From an uncultured Bacteroidales bacterium (GTDB lineage Bacteria; Bacteroidota; Bacteroidia; Bacteroidales; Muribaculaceae), in NCBI GenBank assembly GCA_902800715.1, contig CADCFN010000008.1, forward strand, positions 88,948 through 152,947: a stretch of 64,000 nt of DNA, read 5' to 3'. The notes below the pieces were generated by a model. It was not told where the DNA came from. It saw nothing but the letters and a program-made list of their open reading frames with translations, and made no database searches. This document shows positions 52,592-60,975 of the stretch, one piece after another. The stretch's first letter is position 1; the number at the start of each line of letters is the position of its first letter. Both the position numbers and the translations under genes were made by a program.

Positions 52592-53602
52592 ATGGCTAAA
52601 CTTTTTGTTTTTTTACTAATCTTGCATGTAATAGGAGACTTTTATCTCCAATTTCATTCCATGTGCCTCGGAAAATATCATGATGGTTTGCGTGGTGGTT
52701 CTTTATATAAGCACGTACTAATCATTATTAGTGTCTATGTCATTTTCTTTGCCCTTTTAGGACTTGTGGAATATAGTCCCAATGGATTATTATTTAGATT
52801 GATGAGCGGAGCAGCAATTGGCTTATTTATAGGATTGTTAATTGGAGGACCTCATCTAGTTATCGATGCATTGAAGGCCCACATCGAGAAAAAAAAGATA
52901 AATAAACAACAGATTCATGGGGGGCGTTATGAATTATGGACTTTTGTTGCGGATCAGTTAGTGCACATTGCTGCCATTTACTGGGTTTCTTGGATTGCTT
53001 ACACCTTGATACCAGATTATTGGCAATATCCAAAGCTCCTTGATAGTTTAGGAATTCGAAACCTTGTATTTATCTTGATGTTTCTTGTTTGTGGAAAACC
53101 AGCTAACATTCTTACGAAAAGAATTCTAATTTATAGACACATAATAAAGGCAGAGCCTAATTATTCAGATGAGCCAAATGAAACAATTGATCCTCAAACA
53201 GGTAAACTCATTGGAACCATTGAACGAAGCCTGATAATTTTTTTCATGTTCATTAACAAATTTGCTGCCATTGGTTTTCTTATTACGGCAAAATCGATTT
53301 TAAGGTTTAAAGATATTAATAAATCAGATGACAGCAAACATAATAATAACAAGGGTAATAAGTCAACTGAAGGCACGGATAATTCATCTGCCGAAGGTAC
53401 GGACAATACTCCTAAAGAGAACACCAAAACCATACCTGCAAAAAAAACGAACAATCTTGATAATGCAGAATATATCTTAGTAGGAACCTTTGTAAGTGTT
53501 TCTATCGCCATTATTTGTGGATACATAGCTATGATAGTTGATCAGTCGGATTTCTTGCTAAATCTGTATAAATGGTTACTACAATCCTCTGGGCTTTTGT
53601 AA
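52592..53602 (+). CDS. DUF3307 membrane protein
   Basis: The 336-residue protein has a DUF3307 core (residues about 5-150): LHVIGDFYLQ near 11, YKHVLIIISVYVIFF, GGPHLVIDALKAH near 86 and FVADQLVHIAAIYWVSW near 116, with the conserved His/Asp pairs in or beside membrane helices. Three or four further helices follow, with a polar, Asn/Thr-rich low-complexity region at about 245-290 and a last helix near 300-320. The biochemical role of DUF3307 is unknown. It is AT-rich like the SatD-like gene upstream, has its own TACATTTG box and is a plausible membrane partner or effector. Confidence 0.82.
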   Translation: MAKLFVFLLILHVIGDFYLQFHSMCLGKYHDGLRGGSLYKHVLIIISVYVIFFALLGLVEYSPNGLLFRLMSGAAIGLFIGLLIGGPHLVIDALKAHIEKKKINKQQIHGGRYELWTFVADQLVHIAAIYWVSWIAYTLIPDYWQYPKLLDSLGIRNLVFILMFLVCGKPANILTKRILIYRHIIKAEPNYSDEPNETIDPQTGKLIGTIERSLIIFFMFINKFAAIGFLITAKSILRFKDINKSDDSKHNNNKGNKSTEGTDNSSAEGTDNTPKENTKTIPAKKTNNLDNAEYILVGTFVSVSIAIICGYIAMIVDQSDFLLNLYKWLLQSSGLL

Positions 53603-53633
53603 TCCCTTGACTATGATTCAATAGACACGACTA

Positions 53634-53680
53634 AAAAGAAATAGGATATTCCGGTAATTGAGATTACGGGCGTAGCGGAC
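53634..53680 (+). pseudogene. Orphan fragment of the rlmD 5' end
   Basis: GGATATTCCGGTAATTG followed by AGATTACGGGCGTAGCGG matches codons 4-20 of rlmD (55490-55545) in the same orientation, with 9 bp missing and about three substitutions. There is no start codon or continuation. It marks a duplication or old junction left of the gene at 53808. Confidence 0.7.
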
Positions 53681-53741
53681 TAGGGGAATAGTCTGGAATG
53701 TAAGATATTGGGTAATGGGTGTTATCAGTTGGAGAAAAATT

Positions 53742-53786
53742 ATCGATTCCTGAGAGTGCTGTAATTGGGGACTCTCAGGAATCGAT
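53742..53786 (-). terminator. Terminator with 16-bp perfect stem
   Basis: ATCGATTCCTGAGAGT (53742-53757) pairs exactly with ACTCTCAGGAATCGAT (53771-53786) around a 13-nt loop. On the minus strand it is followed by AATTTTTCT and ends the dockerin gene. Confidence 0.85.
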
Positions 53787-53807
53787 GGTTGTGGATGGGT
53801 AATCGGT

Positions 53808-55208
53808 TTAGTTGCTGTTGAGAATGATGTCGATGAGAGTGGCAACGTCATTGATGCTGACCTTGCCGTCATCGTCCACATCGGACCATGCGGACCACTC
53901 ACACTCGTCAAGCAATATATCAATAATGTTGGCCACATCGCTGATAGAGGCGGTGCCATCATCGTCATCAGTCTGTTCAAAATCAGCGTAATACAGACGA
54001 TTGCTGCCAAATACTCCAAACCAGAGCGCTGGATACATCACTCCATTTCCCCATCCAACGCCATTCAGCATGGCTGTGCCTCTAATAGCCGTATCGGCTA
54101 CAGTGTTTACAGCCCATGATATAACCCCATCGGTTACAGTGCCGTAAGTATCGATTGGCTGAGAATTTTCTATCCCGCTCCAGAAATTATAGAACTTGGG
54201 AGAACAAATGACGTCATCAAAGTTATAACTGCTCACGTCAAACTCACGGATGACCTGGAACGGGAAACGCATCGAACCATCTTCATGTAGGTACATCACG
54301 TTACCAATGTGCGATCCCAATCCCCACAGGTTCATAATCACGCGAGTGGTGTCATCGGCCTGAAACATATATGCATCAGCTTGTTTATCAACATCTTCAT
54401 CCGTGAATTCATGCTTGGCGTTAGGTGCAAGCAGGGTCAAGTCACGCAGAATGTATGACGAAAAGGTGAGCGTGTCGGTCGATACCCAATTTCTTTTGTA
54501 ATAATGACGAATATATGCGATATAATACATGATAAAACCGTCTTCAAATGTAATTGAGCCATCATTATACAGGGTGCCATACACATCATGTGGTTCGGCA
54601 TTTCGCGTAAAATAATCCTCATTAATCATGTACACATTGATCAACGTGTCGTTCCAAGAGCCCAGATCGTATTTTTCGTAATACTTTACACTTCCCAACA
54701 GTGTAAATGTCGGCATGCGCACACTGTTGTCACTGTAATCGATGTACATTTTCTGATCGATACCGTCAAAAATCAAATCTTCACCAAACACCACATTGTT
54801 CTGGTATCCTTTTCTCTTTTTCATGTGGGTTATCCGTCCTCCACGCTGTCCATAGGGTACCGGTATAACAGTTATCTGGCCATTGTTGTCGTAAGTCCAG
54901 TCATACCAACTGTAGAAGACGATTTTATCCTTCATCAGAGGGTTAGAGCCAGAAGGGGTCGAGCCTTGCTGGCTCAGATGCTGTCTGACATATGCCAGAT
55001 TATATGGCGAGGTTAGAACAGATGTTACTGCTGTATTGCCACTTGACCCGTAGCCACTGGCCTGCAGTTGGTCAAGAAAAGAGTTGCTGTGCATGAGCGT
55101 GAGTTGGTGGTCGCTCATGTTCAACAATTCGGAGCGGTCCACATTCAGGACATCTGCCGTTACGTTAAGGCAAATACTTGCCAAAAAAAAGATGATACAA
55201 TGTTTCAT
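53808..55208 (-). CDS. Secreted protein with dockerin-like tail
   Basis: The 466-residue protein has a signal peptide (MKHCIIFFLASICLNVTA) and a large beta-rich region (about 60-400) with many Tyr, Trp and Asp residues that I cannot assign (MYIDYSDNSVRMPTFTLLG, LWGLGSHIGNVMYLHEDGSMRFP). The C-terminal 55 residues are two dockerin-like repeats (DDDGTASISDVANIIDILLD, DVDDDGKVSINDVATLIDIIL), as in the proteins at 23516 and 25340. It is transcribed against its neighbours and has a 16-bp terminator stem. The repeated beta region with DGSITFEDGF and DGSMRFPF suggests tandem modules. Confidence 0.75.
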   Translation of the reverse strand: MKHCIIFFLASICLNVTADVLNVDRSELLNMSDHQLTLMHSNSFLDQLQASGYGSSGNTAVTSVLTSPYNLAYVRQHLSQQGSTPSGSNPLMKDKIVFYSWYDWTYDNNGQITVIPVPYGQRGGRITHMKKRKGYQNNVVFGEDLIFDGIDQKMYIDYSDNSVRMPTFTLLGSVKYYEKYDLGSWNDTLINVYMINEDYFTRNAEPHDVYGTLYNDGSITFEDGFIMYYIAYIRHYYKRNWVSTDTLTFSSYILRDLTLLAPNAKHEFTDEDVDKQADAYMFQADDTTRVIMNLWGLGSHIGNVMYLHEDGSMRFPFQVIREFDVSSYNFDDVICSPKFYNFWSGIENSQPIDTYGTVTDGVISWAVNTVADTAIRGTAMLNGVGWGNGVMYPALWFGVFGSNRLYYADFEQTDDDDGTASISDVANIIDILLDECEWSAWSDVDDDGKVSINDVATLIDIILNSN

Positions 55209-55469
55209 AGCGGTTGTTTAAATAAGTTATTGAATTTAATAGTTATGCGAATAGCGATAGGAGACATCTCCTGTCATTTACAGCAAATGTATCATTCTAT
55301 AGCAGATACGGCGATCAGTTTTTTCCTCAAAATCAAAAAATGTCAAATATTTTTACACTAAAGTGTCTAATTCTTTTACACTTTTGTCCCACAGGTAAGT
55401 TTTGTCCTCAACTAAGCTATGGCGGGAGAATTATTACCAAATCGTGGTTCCTAATTTCCAATTCCTTTG

Positions 55470-55477
55470 TACCTTTG
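55470..55477 (+). promoter_or_regulatory. -7 box for rlmD
   Basis: TACCTTTG lies 8 bp before the ATG at 55486 and inside the longer frame starting at 55402, which excludes the earlier start. Confidence 0.65.
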
Positions 55478-55485
55478 CACCCACG

Positions 55486-56892
55486 ATGAGAAAGAAGAAA
55501 GATATTCCGGTTATTGAAGGATTTGAGATTACGGGCGTGGCGGCCGAGGGTAAGAGCCTGGGACGCTGGAACGACCTGGTGGTGTTTGTGCCGTTTGGTG
55601 CTCCTGGTGATGTGATTGACTTGAAGATTGACCGCAAGAAGCACAGCTTTGCCGAGGGGCATATCGAGCGGCTGGTCAAGCCCAGTGAGCTGCGCGTGGA
55701 GCCGATGTGCGAGCACTTCGGGTTGTGCGGCGGCTGCAAGTGGCAGCATCTGCCCTATGAGTACCAGTTGCAGTGCAAGCAGCAGCAGGTGGTCGACGCC
55801 ATGGAACGCATTGCCAAGGTGCCTATTCCCGCCATCAATCCCATCCTGGGCTCGGCAGCGATAACGCATTACCGCAACAAACTGGAATTCACTTTCTCGA
55901 ACAAATGCTGGCTCACCCGCGAACAGCTGGACAGTGGCGCCGAATTCCCTGACCGCAATGCGGCGGGTTTCCACATCCCCGGCGCCTTCGACAAGGTGCT
56001 CGACATCAAGCGCTGCTGGCTGCAGGACGACATCAGCAACGAGATGCGTCTGTTTATACGCAACTACTGCGTGGAGAAGGGTTATTCTTTCTACGACATC
56101 CGTGGGCAGCAGGGCTTCATTCGTATGACCATGACCCGCACCGCCAGCACGGGCGAGGTGATGGAGGTCATCGTATTCGGCGAGGACAATCAGGCCGCCA
56201 TCGACGACGTGATGAGTGCCGTGCGTGACCGATTCCCACAAATCACTTCGCTGCTCTACGTCGTCAACCTCAAGGTCAACGACTCGCTTGCCGACCAGGA
56301 GTTCATCACCTACAGCGGTCGCGACTATATCGAGGAGGAGATGGAAGGCTTGAAGTTCCGTGTCGGCCCCAAGTCCTTCTACCAGACCAACTCACGTCAG
56401 GCTTACGAACTCTATAAGGTGGCACGCCGCATGGCTGCCCTCACGGGCGATGAACTCGTCTATGACCTCTACACCGGCACGGGCACCATCGCCAACTTCG
56501 TTGCCCGCCAGGCACGTCAGGTCATCGGCATCGAGTATGTTCCAGAGGCCATCGAGGACGCCAAGTTGAATTCCCGCGTCAACGGCATCGAGAACACGCT
56601 GTTCTATGCCGGGGACATGAAGGATGTGCTCACCGACGGCTTCATCGCCGAGCATGGCCGCCCCGAGGTCATGATTATCGACCCGCCCCGTGCGGGCATG
56701 CACGAGGACGTCGTCAAGGTCATCCTCAACGCCGAGCCCCTGCGCCTGGTCTATGTGAGCTGCAACCCCGCCACCCAGGCGCGTGACATTGCCATGCTCG
56801 ACGAGAAATACCGTGTCGTGGAAATCCAGCCCGTGGACATGTTCCCGCACACCCATCACGTCGAGAACGTCGCTCTGCTCGAGAAGAAATAA
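55486..56892 (+). CDS. rlmD: 23S rRNA (uracil-5-)-methyltransferase RlmD family
   Basis: The 468-residue protein methylates a uracil in 23S rRNA (U1939 in E. coli). The start is ATG 55486 (MRKKKDIPVIEGF). A TRAM RNA-binding domain (residues about 8-62) is followed by an Fe-S cluster region CEHFGLCGGCKWQHLPYEYQLQC (near residue 78) with the four expected Cys. The SAM domain has YDLYTGTGTIANF (near 327), VIIDPPRAGMHEDV and LVYVSCNPATQARD, whose Cys is the catalytic nucleophile (near 428). The C-terminal FPHTHHVENVALL is standard. Confidence 0.95.
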   Translation: MRKKKDIPVIEGFEITGVAAEGKSLGRWNDLVVFVPFGAPGDVIDLKIDRKKHSFAEGHIERLVKPSELRVEPMCEHFGLCGGCKWQHLPYEYQLQCKQQQVVDAMERIAKVPIPAINPILGSAAITHYRNKLEFTFSNKCWLTREQLDSGAEFPDRNAAGFHIPGAFDKVLDIKRCWLQDDISNEMRLFIRNYCVEKGYSFYDIRGQQGFIRMTMTRTASTGEVMEVIVFGEDNQAAIDDVMSAVRDRFPQITSLLYVVNLKVNDSLADQEFITYSGRDYIEEEMEGLKFRVGPKSFYQTNSRQAYELYKVARRMAALTGDELVYDLYTGTGTIANFVARQARQVIGIEYVPEAIEDAKLNSRVNGIENTLFYAGDMKDVLTDGFIAEHGRPEVMIIDPPRAGMHEDVVKVILNAEPLRLVYVSCNPATQARDIAMLDEKYRVVEIQPVDMFPHTHHVENVALLEKK

Positions 56893-56935
56893 ACTGGGCA
56901 ACACAGCCTAAACAGCAAAACCACCGTCATCCGGG

Positions 56936-58042
56936 ATGCCCGAATCCGCTACCATAAAGCGCAACAACACCAATCTGTCAATCTGCAAGGCCATCGCCAT
57001 CATCCTGATGTGTGCCGGTCATGCCGAGGGACCTACCCTGCTCGTGACCTTCATCTACCTGTTCCATATGCCGGTGTTCTTCATCGCGGCGGGCTATTTC
57101 TTTGACAAAAAGTATCTTGCCGACCCATGGACCTTCTGTGTGAAGCGCGTCAAGGGCCTTTATGTGCCCTTCGTCAAGTGGAGCCTGTTTTTCCTCGTTC
57201 TCCACAACCTGTTCTTCAAAATCGGGTTGATGAACGAGCAGTACGGCAACTGGGAGGGCGGTGTTACCCATCCCTATACTTGGCATCAGTTCTGGCAGCG
57301 GCTGGTGCACATCATCTTCTCGATGGCCGGCTACGACGAGTTCCTGGCGGGCGCATTCTGGTTCTTCAGGGCGCTGCTGGTGTCAAGCATCGTGTTTTTG
57401 ATATTGTATCTGCTGCTGCACAACCGCCACAAGTGGCTAAACCACAACACAATACCCATAGTGATTGCCCTATTGGCAATAGGGTTCGCCTGGTTCAAGG
57501 TCGCCAATGACTTGAAGATTGTCACCATCGTGCAGGGTGGCATCCGCGAGTGCTGGGGCGTGCTGTTCTTCAGCCTGGGTGTGCTTTACCGCCGCCACGA
57601 GCACCGCATTCGCGAGCATTGGGCATTAACATTGCTCTATGCCGCGTTTTTGGTGGTTGGCGCGTATCTGGGCTGGCAGGGCATGGCATTGAAGGTTGAC
57701 CTTCGCACTGTTGCAACCCTGCCCGTGACGGGCGCCATTGGCTTCCTGATGGTCCATCACATCGCCTCTTGCCTCGACCGTCACGACGGCGTGGTCAAGC
57801 GTTTCATGGTCTATTGCGGCAACAACACGCTGTACATCTACGTGTTCCACATCATCTCGTTCAAGCTGGTATCGGCCCTCAAGATTTGGTACTACGGCCT
57901 CGACTGGGGCCAGATTGGTTGCCACATGGTCATCCACGAAAACTCCACGACCGACCTGTTCTGGGTCCTCTACACCATTGTCGGCACCGCCGTTCCCCTG
58001 CTGGGCATTACCCTCTATCGCCGCCTCACGCAAAGCCGCTAA
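56936..58042 (+). CDS. Acyltransferase 3 family membrane protein
   Basis: The 368-residue protein has about ten membrane helices and the Acyl_transf_3 pattern: NLSICKAIAIILMCAGHAEGP at the N-terminus with the conserved His, FHMPVFFIAAGYFFDKKY, then FWFFRALLVSSIVFL and YIYVFHIISFKLV near the end. Such proteins put acyl groups on envelope sugars such as O-antigen or exopolysaccharide. No O-antigen genes are nearby, so the acceptor is unknown. It starts 43 bp after rlmD. A 20-bp terminator stem separates it from the convergent DUF3667 gene. Confidence 0.88.
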   Translation: MPESATIKRNNTNLSICKAIAIILMCAGHAEGPTLLVTFIYLFHMPVFFIAAGYFFDKKYLADPWTFCVKRVKGLYVPFVKWSLFFLVLHNLFFKIGLMNEQYGNWEGGVTHPYTWHQFWQRLVHIIFSMAGYDEFLAGAFWFFRALLVSSIVFLILYLLLHNRHKWLNHNTIPIVIALLAIGFAWFKVANDLKIVTIVQGGIRECWGVLFFSLGVLYRRHEHRIREHWALTLLYAAFLVVGAYLGWQGMALKVDLRTVATLPVTGAIGFLMVHHIASCLDRHDGVVKRFMVYCGNNTLYIYVFHIISFKLVSALKIWYYGLDWGQIGCHMVIHENSTTDLFWVLYTIVGTAVPLLGITLYRRLTQSR

Positions 58043-58050
58043 GAATTATT

Positions 58051-58102
58051 GAAAACAAGCCCTATGTTTGACTTTGACGGTGCAAACATAGGGCTTGTTT
58101 TC
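58051..58102. terminator. Bidirectional terminator with 20-bp perfect stem
   Basis: GAAAACAAGCCCTATGTTTG (58051-58070) pairs exactly with 58083-58102 around a 12-nt loop, with T tracts on both strands. It separates two convergent genes. Confidence 0.88.
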
Positions 58103-58107
58103 TAAAC

Positions 58108-59094
58108 TTAGTGGCTTAGCGGCTTAGCGTGAGGGGGGAATTTCTTGCTGATGAAGTAGCTGAAGCCCAGGATAACGATGAGGAAAACGAAGGCGATGGG
58201 GACGTTGAGGAAAAAGCTACTGGCAATATCGGTCTCTTTCAAGCGCAGCAGGTGGAAGCCGTAGTTGATGCTCAGCAAGATGGACAGCATGATAGAGGCA
58301 CACACAAAGGCAGCCACCACGCGCCACAAGGAGCCCCAAACGCCATAGCCAAACAGTTGCCTGTAAGTGCGGAAAACCATCACCGCTCCCAGCAGGAACA
58401 CGAGCCATCCAAGCGAGGTGATATCGTAAAACATGTTCAGTATCATAAACACTGATGTGCTGAACACCTGGACAAAGAAGCCCTGGGGAAGGGTGTGATG
58501 AGTGTTGCGCGGGGCAAAACGGAAAATGAAATAGTTGGGGATAATCAAGAACGAGAGCAGGACCAGGGACAACAAGTCAGGGTGGGTGTTCAGCCACATG
58601 AACACTTTGTCCAGATAATCGCTGGGTGGCGGGAATGCGCCATGGAGGTGGTCGTTCAGCCACGAGAAGACGTTAGTGATGTAGCCCATTCGCTCGCCTT
58701 TCTCCACATTGATCATACCGTGGATGGCACCCGTGAAGAAGTCGACAATCACACCAAGCACGGCGATGATAGCCAGCATCTTAACAGGCGGGAAACTCAC
58801 CTGCCGCTTGCCGTTGATGTAGTCGCTGATGAAATAGCCCGGACGCAGGAACAACTGTGCCACCGAGTAGACCAAGGAGCGGTTGTGCATGCCCCACACC
58901 TCGGCAATGCTCTTGCCCACGCTGCGCCAGGTGATAGGCCCCAGACCTTGTTTCTGTGAACAATAGGGGCAAAAGTTGCCCACAAAGTCATGGCCGCAGT
59001 TGTGGCAATGCTGCGTGTCATGAGAGCTGAACTCGTGATCAAAGGGAGTCCGCTGCCACTGCTTGAATCGCCGATATGCTGTTTTTAAGTTCAC
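58108..59094 (-). CDS. DUF3667 membrane protein with zinc ribbon
   Basis: The 328-residue protein begins with a zinc-ribbon-like segment HCHNCGHDFVGNFCPYCSQKQGLG (two CxxC, near residues 29-52), followed by TWRSVGKSIAEVWGMHNRSLVYSVAQLFLRPGYFISDYINGKRQVSFPPVKMLAII, the signature of DUF3667. Five membrane helices follow. The role of the family is unknown. It converges on the acyltransferase gene. Confidence 0.88.
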   Translation of the reverse strand: MNLKTAYRRFKQWQRTPFDHEFSSHDTQHCHNCGHDFVGNFCPYCSQKQGLGPITWRSVGKSIAEVWGMHNRSLVYSVAQLFLRPGYFISDYINGKRQVSFPPVKMLAIIAVLGVIVDFFTGAIHGMINVEKGERMGYITNVFSWLNDHLHGAFPPPSDYLDKVFMWLNTHPDLLSLVLLSFLIIPNYFIFRFAPRNTHHTLPQGFFVQVFSTSVFMILNMFYDITSLGWLVFLLGAVMVFRTYRQLFGYGVWGSLWRVVAAFVCASIMLSILLSINYGFHLLRLKETDIASSFFLNVPIAFVFLIVILGFSYFISKKFPPHAKPLSH

Positions 59095-59109
59095 TCTTGC
59101 TTGATGAAA

Positions 59110-59154
59110 AGGGAGGAAATGCCACCTTTATTAGGTCAATGTCATCTCCTCCCT
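59110..59154 (-). terminator. Terminator after the PepSY-like pair
   Basis: On the minus strand AGGGAGGAGATGACA pairs with TGGCATTTCCTCCCT (two mismatches) and is followed by TTTC. It ends the 59176 gene. Confidence 0.65.
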
Positions 59155-59175
59155 ATGTCTGTTACCGTGACGACA

Positions 59176-59616
59176 TCAATCGTCGTAGTCCACGTCGATG
59201 ACCTGGAAATTGCGGTTGAACTCAATCTCCATGCCGTTGTTGAGCTTCACCTCATAGACACTGCGGTGGCGCTCCAGCTTGATGACAGACTTGCCAGGGT
59301 AATTCTGGGTGAGGTAGGCGCTGATTTGTTCGGGAATAGCCTCGGTGGGCACCTTGCTGTTATAGCACTCGATGTCCTTCCAGTTGCCCGACCTGTCAAA
59401 CTCCACCTTGTCGCCGCTCTCGTAGCGAATGGTGAAGTCATCCCAATCAGCGGTCACCAGCAGGGGAGCCTTAGCGGCAAAATGAGCCTTGTGGAACGCC
59501 TGTGCGGCCTGCGGCAGCTGCTCGAAGGTGATAACGCGGTCATCATCATCGGCACTCATTGTGAGACTCATGGTCATGACGATAGCCATCAACAGGAAAT
59601 ACTTGATATTCTTCAT
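59176..59616 (-). CDS. PepSY-like (DUF2874) secreted protein
   Basis: The 146-residue protein has a signal peptide (MKNIKYFLLMAIVMTMSLTMSA) and two DUF2874/PepSY-like repeats, residues about 28-85 (ITFEQLPQAAQAFHKAHFAAKAPLLVTADWDDFTIRYESGDKVEFDRSGNWKDI) and 90-145 (IPEQISAYLTQNYPGKSVIKLERHRSVYEVKLNNGMEIEFNRNFQVIDVD). The family resembles beta-lactamase-inhibitor-like periplasmic domains, and its function is unknown. It is closest to the protein at 60476. Confidence 0.88.
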   Translation of the reverse strand: MKNIKYFLLMAIVMTMSLTMSADDDDRVITFEQLPQAAQAFHKAHFAAKAPLLVTADWDDFTIRYESGDKVEFDRSGNWKDIECYNSKVPTEAIPEQISAYLTQNYPGKSVIKLERHRSVYEVKLNNGMEIEFNRNFQVIDVDYDD

Positions 59617-59797
59617 AATAGTTCTGTTTTTAGTTTCTAGTTGTTGTTTATAAATTTTGTTGTTTGTTTTTTAGTCGTCGTTCACGAGGCGTCTGCTCTC
59701 TAAACCCTAAACTCTAAACTGCGAGCGCAGCGAGCATAAAAGCGTAAGCCCCTCTAAACTCTAAACCCTAAACTCTAAACTGCGAGCGCAGCGAGCA
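59617..59797. repeat. Dispersed CTAAACT-GCGAGCGCAGCGAGCAT repeats
   Basis: The spacer between the two leftward PepSY-like genes holds two copies of CTAAACTGCGAGCGCAGCGAGCAT (ending at 59737 and 59798), each preceded by tandem CTAAACC or CTAAACT strings. A third copy is near 62669 and inverted copies are near 62486 and 45924. Confidence 0.65.
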
Positions 59798-60232
59798 TTA
59801 GTCGTCCATTTCCATCAAGGCGCCTTGCTCGTTGTACCTCAGTTCAAGACCATTGGCGAGCTCAATCTCGTAGCCGTTACGCTCCTTGTCGATTTTCAAG
59901 ACCATAGCGTCGGGGAAGTTGGCCTGCAGGTGAGTCACTATCGGCGCGGGAATCAACTGGGTGGGCACGGGATTCGTCATCGAGGACTGAATCTTGTCCC
60001 ACATCTCGTCGGTGTCAAAGTCAATCTGGGTGCCGTCGGCGAGCACGACATCATACTGCCAACCCGTGATTTCCAGGTCCTTCTTGGCAAACGAGATGGT
60101 CTGTCCAGGGAAGTTCTGCTGGATGAACGTGGTGATGGGCACCGGCAACTCGGTGGGCAAAACGGGTTTGTCGCTACACCCACTCAGCACCATCAGAAAG
60201 GCAAAAAAGCCTAATACAAATAAATTTTTCAT
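59798..60232 (-). CDS. PepSY-like (DUF2874) lipoprotein
   Basis: The 144-residue lipoprotein has lipobox VLSGC (Cys 19) and two PepSY-like repeats (ELPVPITTFIQQNFPGQTISFAKKDLEITGWQYDVVLADGTQIDFDTDEMWDKI; LIPAPIVTHLQANFPDAMVLKIDKERNGYEIELANGLELRYNEQGALMEMDD). I start it at ATG 60232, because a TATTTTTG box (60264-60257, minus strand) lies within the longer frame. It is most like the lipoprotein at 60976. The spacer to the next gene in the same direction is 181 bp of dispersed repeats. Confidence 0.87.
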   Translation of the reverse strand: MKNLFVLGFFAFLMVLSGCSDKPVLPTELPVPITTFIQQNFPGQTISFAKKDLEITGWQYDVVLADGTQIDFDTDEMWDKIQSSMTNPVPTQLIPAPIVTHLQANFPDAMVLKIDKERNGYEIELANGLELRYNEQGALMEMDD

Positions 60233-60256
60233 ACAAATACTCTTTTTTAGTCGCTG

Positions 60257-60264
60257 CAAAAATA
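60257..60264 (-). promoter_or_regulatory. -7 box for the PepSY-like lipoprotein gene
   Basis: On the minus strand TATTTTTG lies 24 bp before the ATG at 60232 and supports that start. Confidence 0.5.
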
Positions 60265-60417
60265 CACTTTTTTTCTATTATATCTCATCATACTGAATGA
60301 AAAACGCATTTTGCGCTCCCTGAATACAATCCAGGGCTTCATCCATTCGTCCATGCCGCATGCCGTAAAAATGAAGCGTCTCTTTTTCCTGGCACGATAG
60401 TTTTTTTGCTAAAACTA

Positions 60418-60446
60418 TTGGTATTGCCAAAAATGTTGTACTTTTG
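60418..60446 (+). promoter_or_regulatory. Promoter of the rightward PepSY-like pair
   Basis: TTG (60418-60420), an 18-bp spacer and TACTTTTG (60439-60446) precede the ATG at 60476 by 29 bp. Confidence 0.65.
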
Positions 60447-60475
60447 CCCGGCAAATAAATCACTAATATTTAGAT

Positions 60476-60910
60476 ATGATGAAAACGATTAAAGCATTTC
60501 TTTTGATGGTAGCCTTACTGGCAACGAGCTTCAATGCTAAGGCCGACCATGACCAAGTGATCCCCTTCAACCAGATGCCTGAAGCTGCCCAGACATTTCT
60601 CAAGCAGCATTTTGCCGACAAGGTGCCCCTCGTTGTCACCGTGGATTGGGATGACTACACCATCCGCTACGAGAGCGGTGAGAAGGTGGAGTTTGACAAG
60701 CAGGGTAACTGGAAAGAGATTGACTGCCGCGCCTCACGCGTTCCTGTGGAACTGATTCCTGACGAAATCAAGTCGAACATCAGCACCACGTTCCCTGGTG
60801 CCATCATCCTCAAGCTTGACCGCAACCGTCGCGGCTATGAGGTGAAGCTTAACAATGGTCTTGAAGTGGAGTACAGCCCCACGTTCCAAGTCATTGACAT
60901 TGACGACTAA
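60476..60910 (+). CDS. PepSY-like (DUF2874) secreted protein
   Basis: The 144-residue protein has a signal peptide (MMKTIKAFLLMVALLATSFNAKA) and two PepSY-like repeats (VIPFNQMPEAAQTFLKQHFADKVPLVVTVDWDDYTIRYESGEKVEFDKQGNWKEI and ELIPDEIKSNISTTFPGAIILKLDRNRRGYEVKLNNGLEVEYSPTFQVIDID). It shares most motifs with the protein encoded at 59176 and is its paralogue. It is followed 65 bp later by a PepSY-like lipoprotein gene. Confidence 0.88.
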   Translation: MMKTIKAFLLMVALLATSFNAKADHDQVIPFNQMPEAAQTFLKQHFADKVPLVVTVDWDDYTIRYESGEKVEFDKQGNWKEIDCRASRVPVELIPDEIKSNISTTFPGAIILKLDRNRRGYEVKLNNGLEVEYSPTFQVIDIDD

Positions 60911-60975
60911 TTATTTTAGGCATCAGGCTTCATGCCGTGCCGAAAACGGAAAAAACTTAAAATAGAAAACCAGAA

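Noticed and set aside
55402-55485. Upstream start of rlmD
   Set aside because: The promoter box TACCTTTG at 55470 lies within this extension, and the extra residues show no family resemblance.
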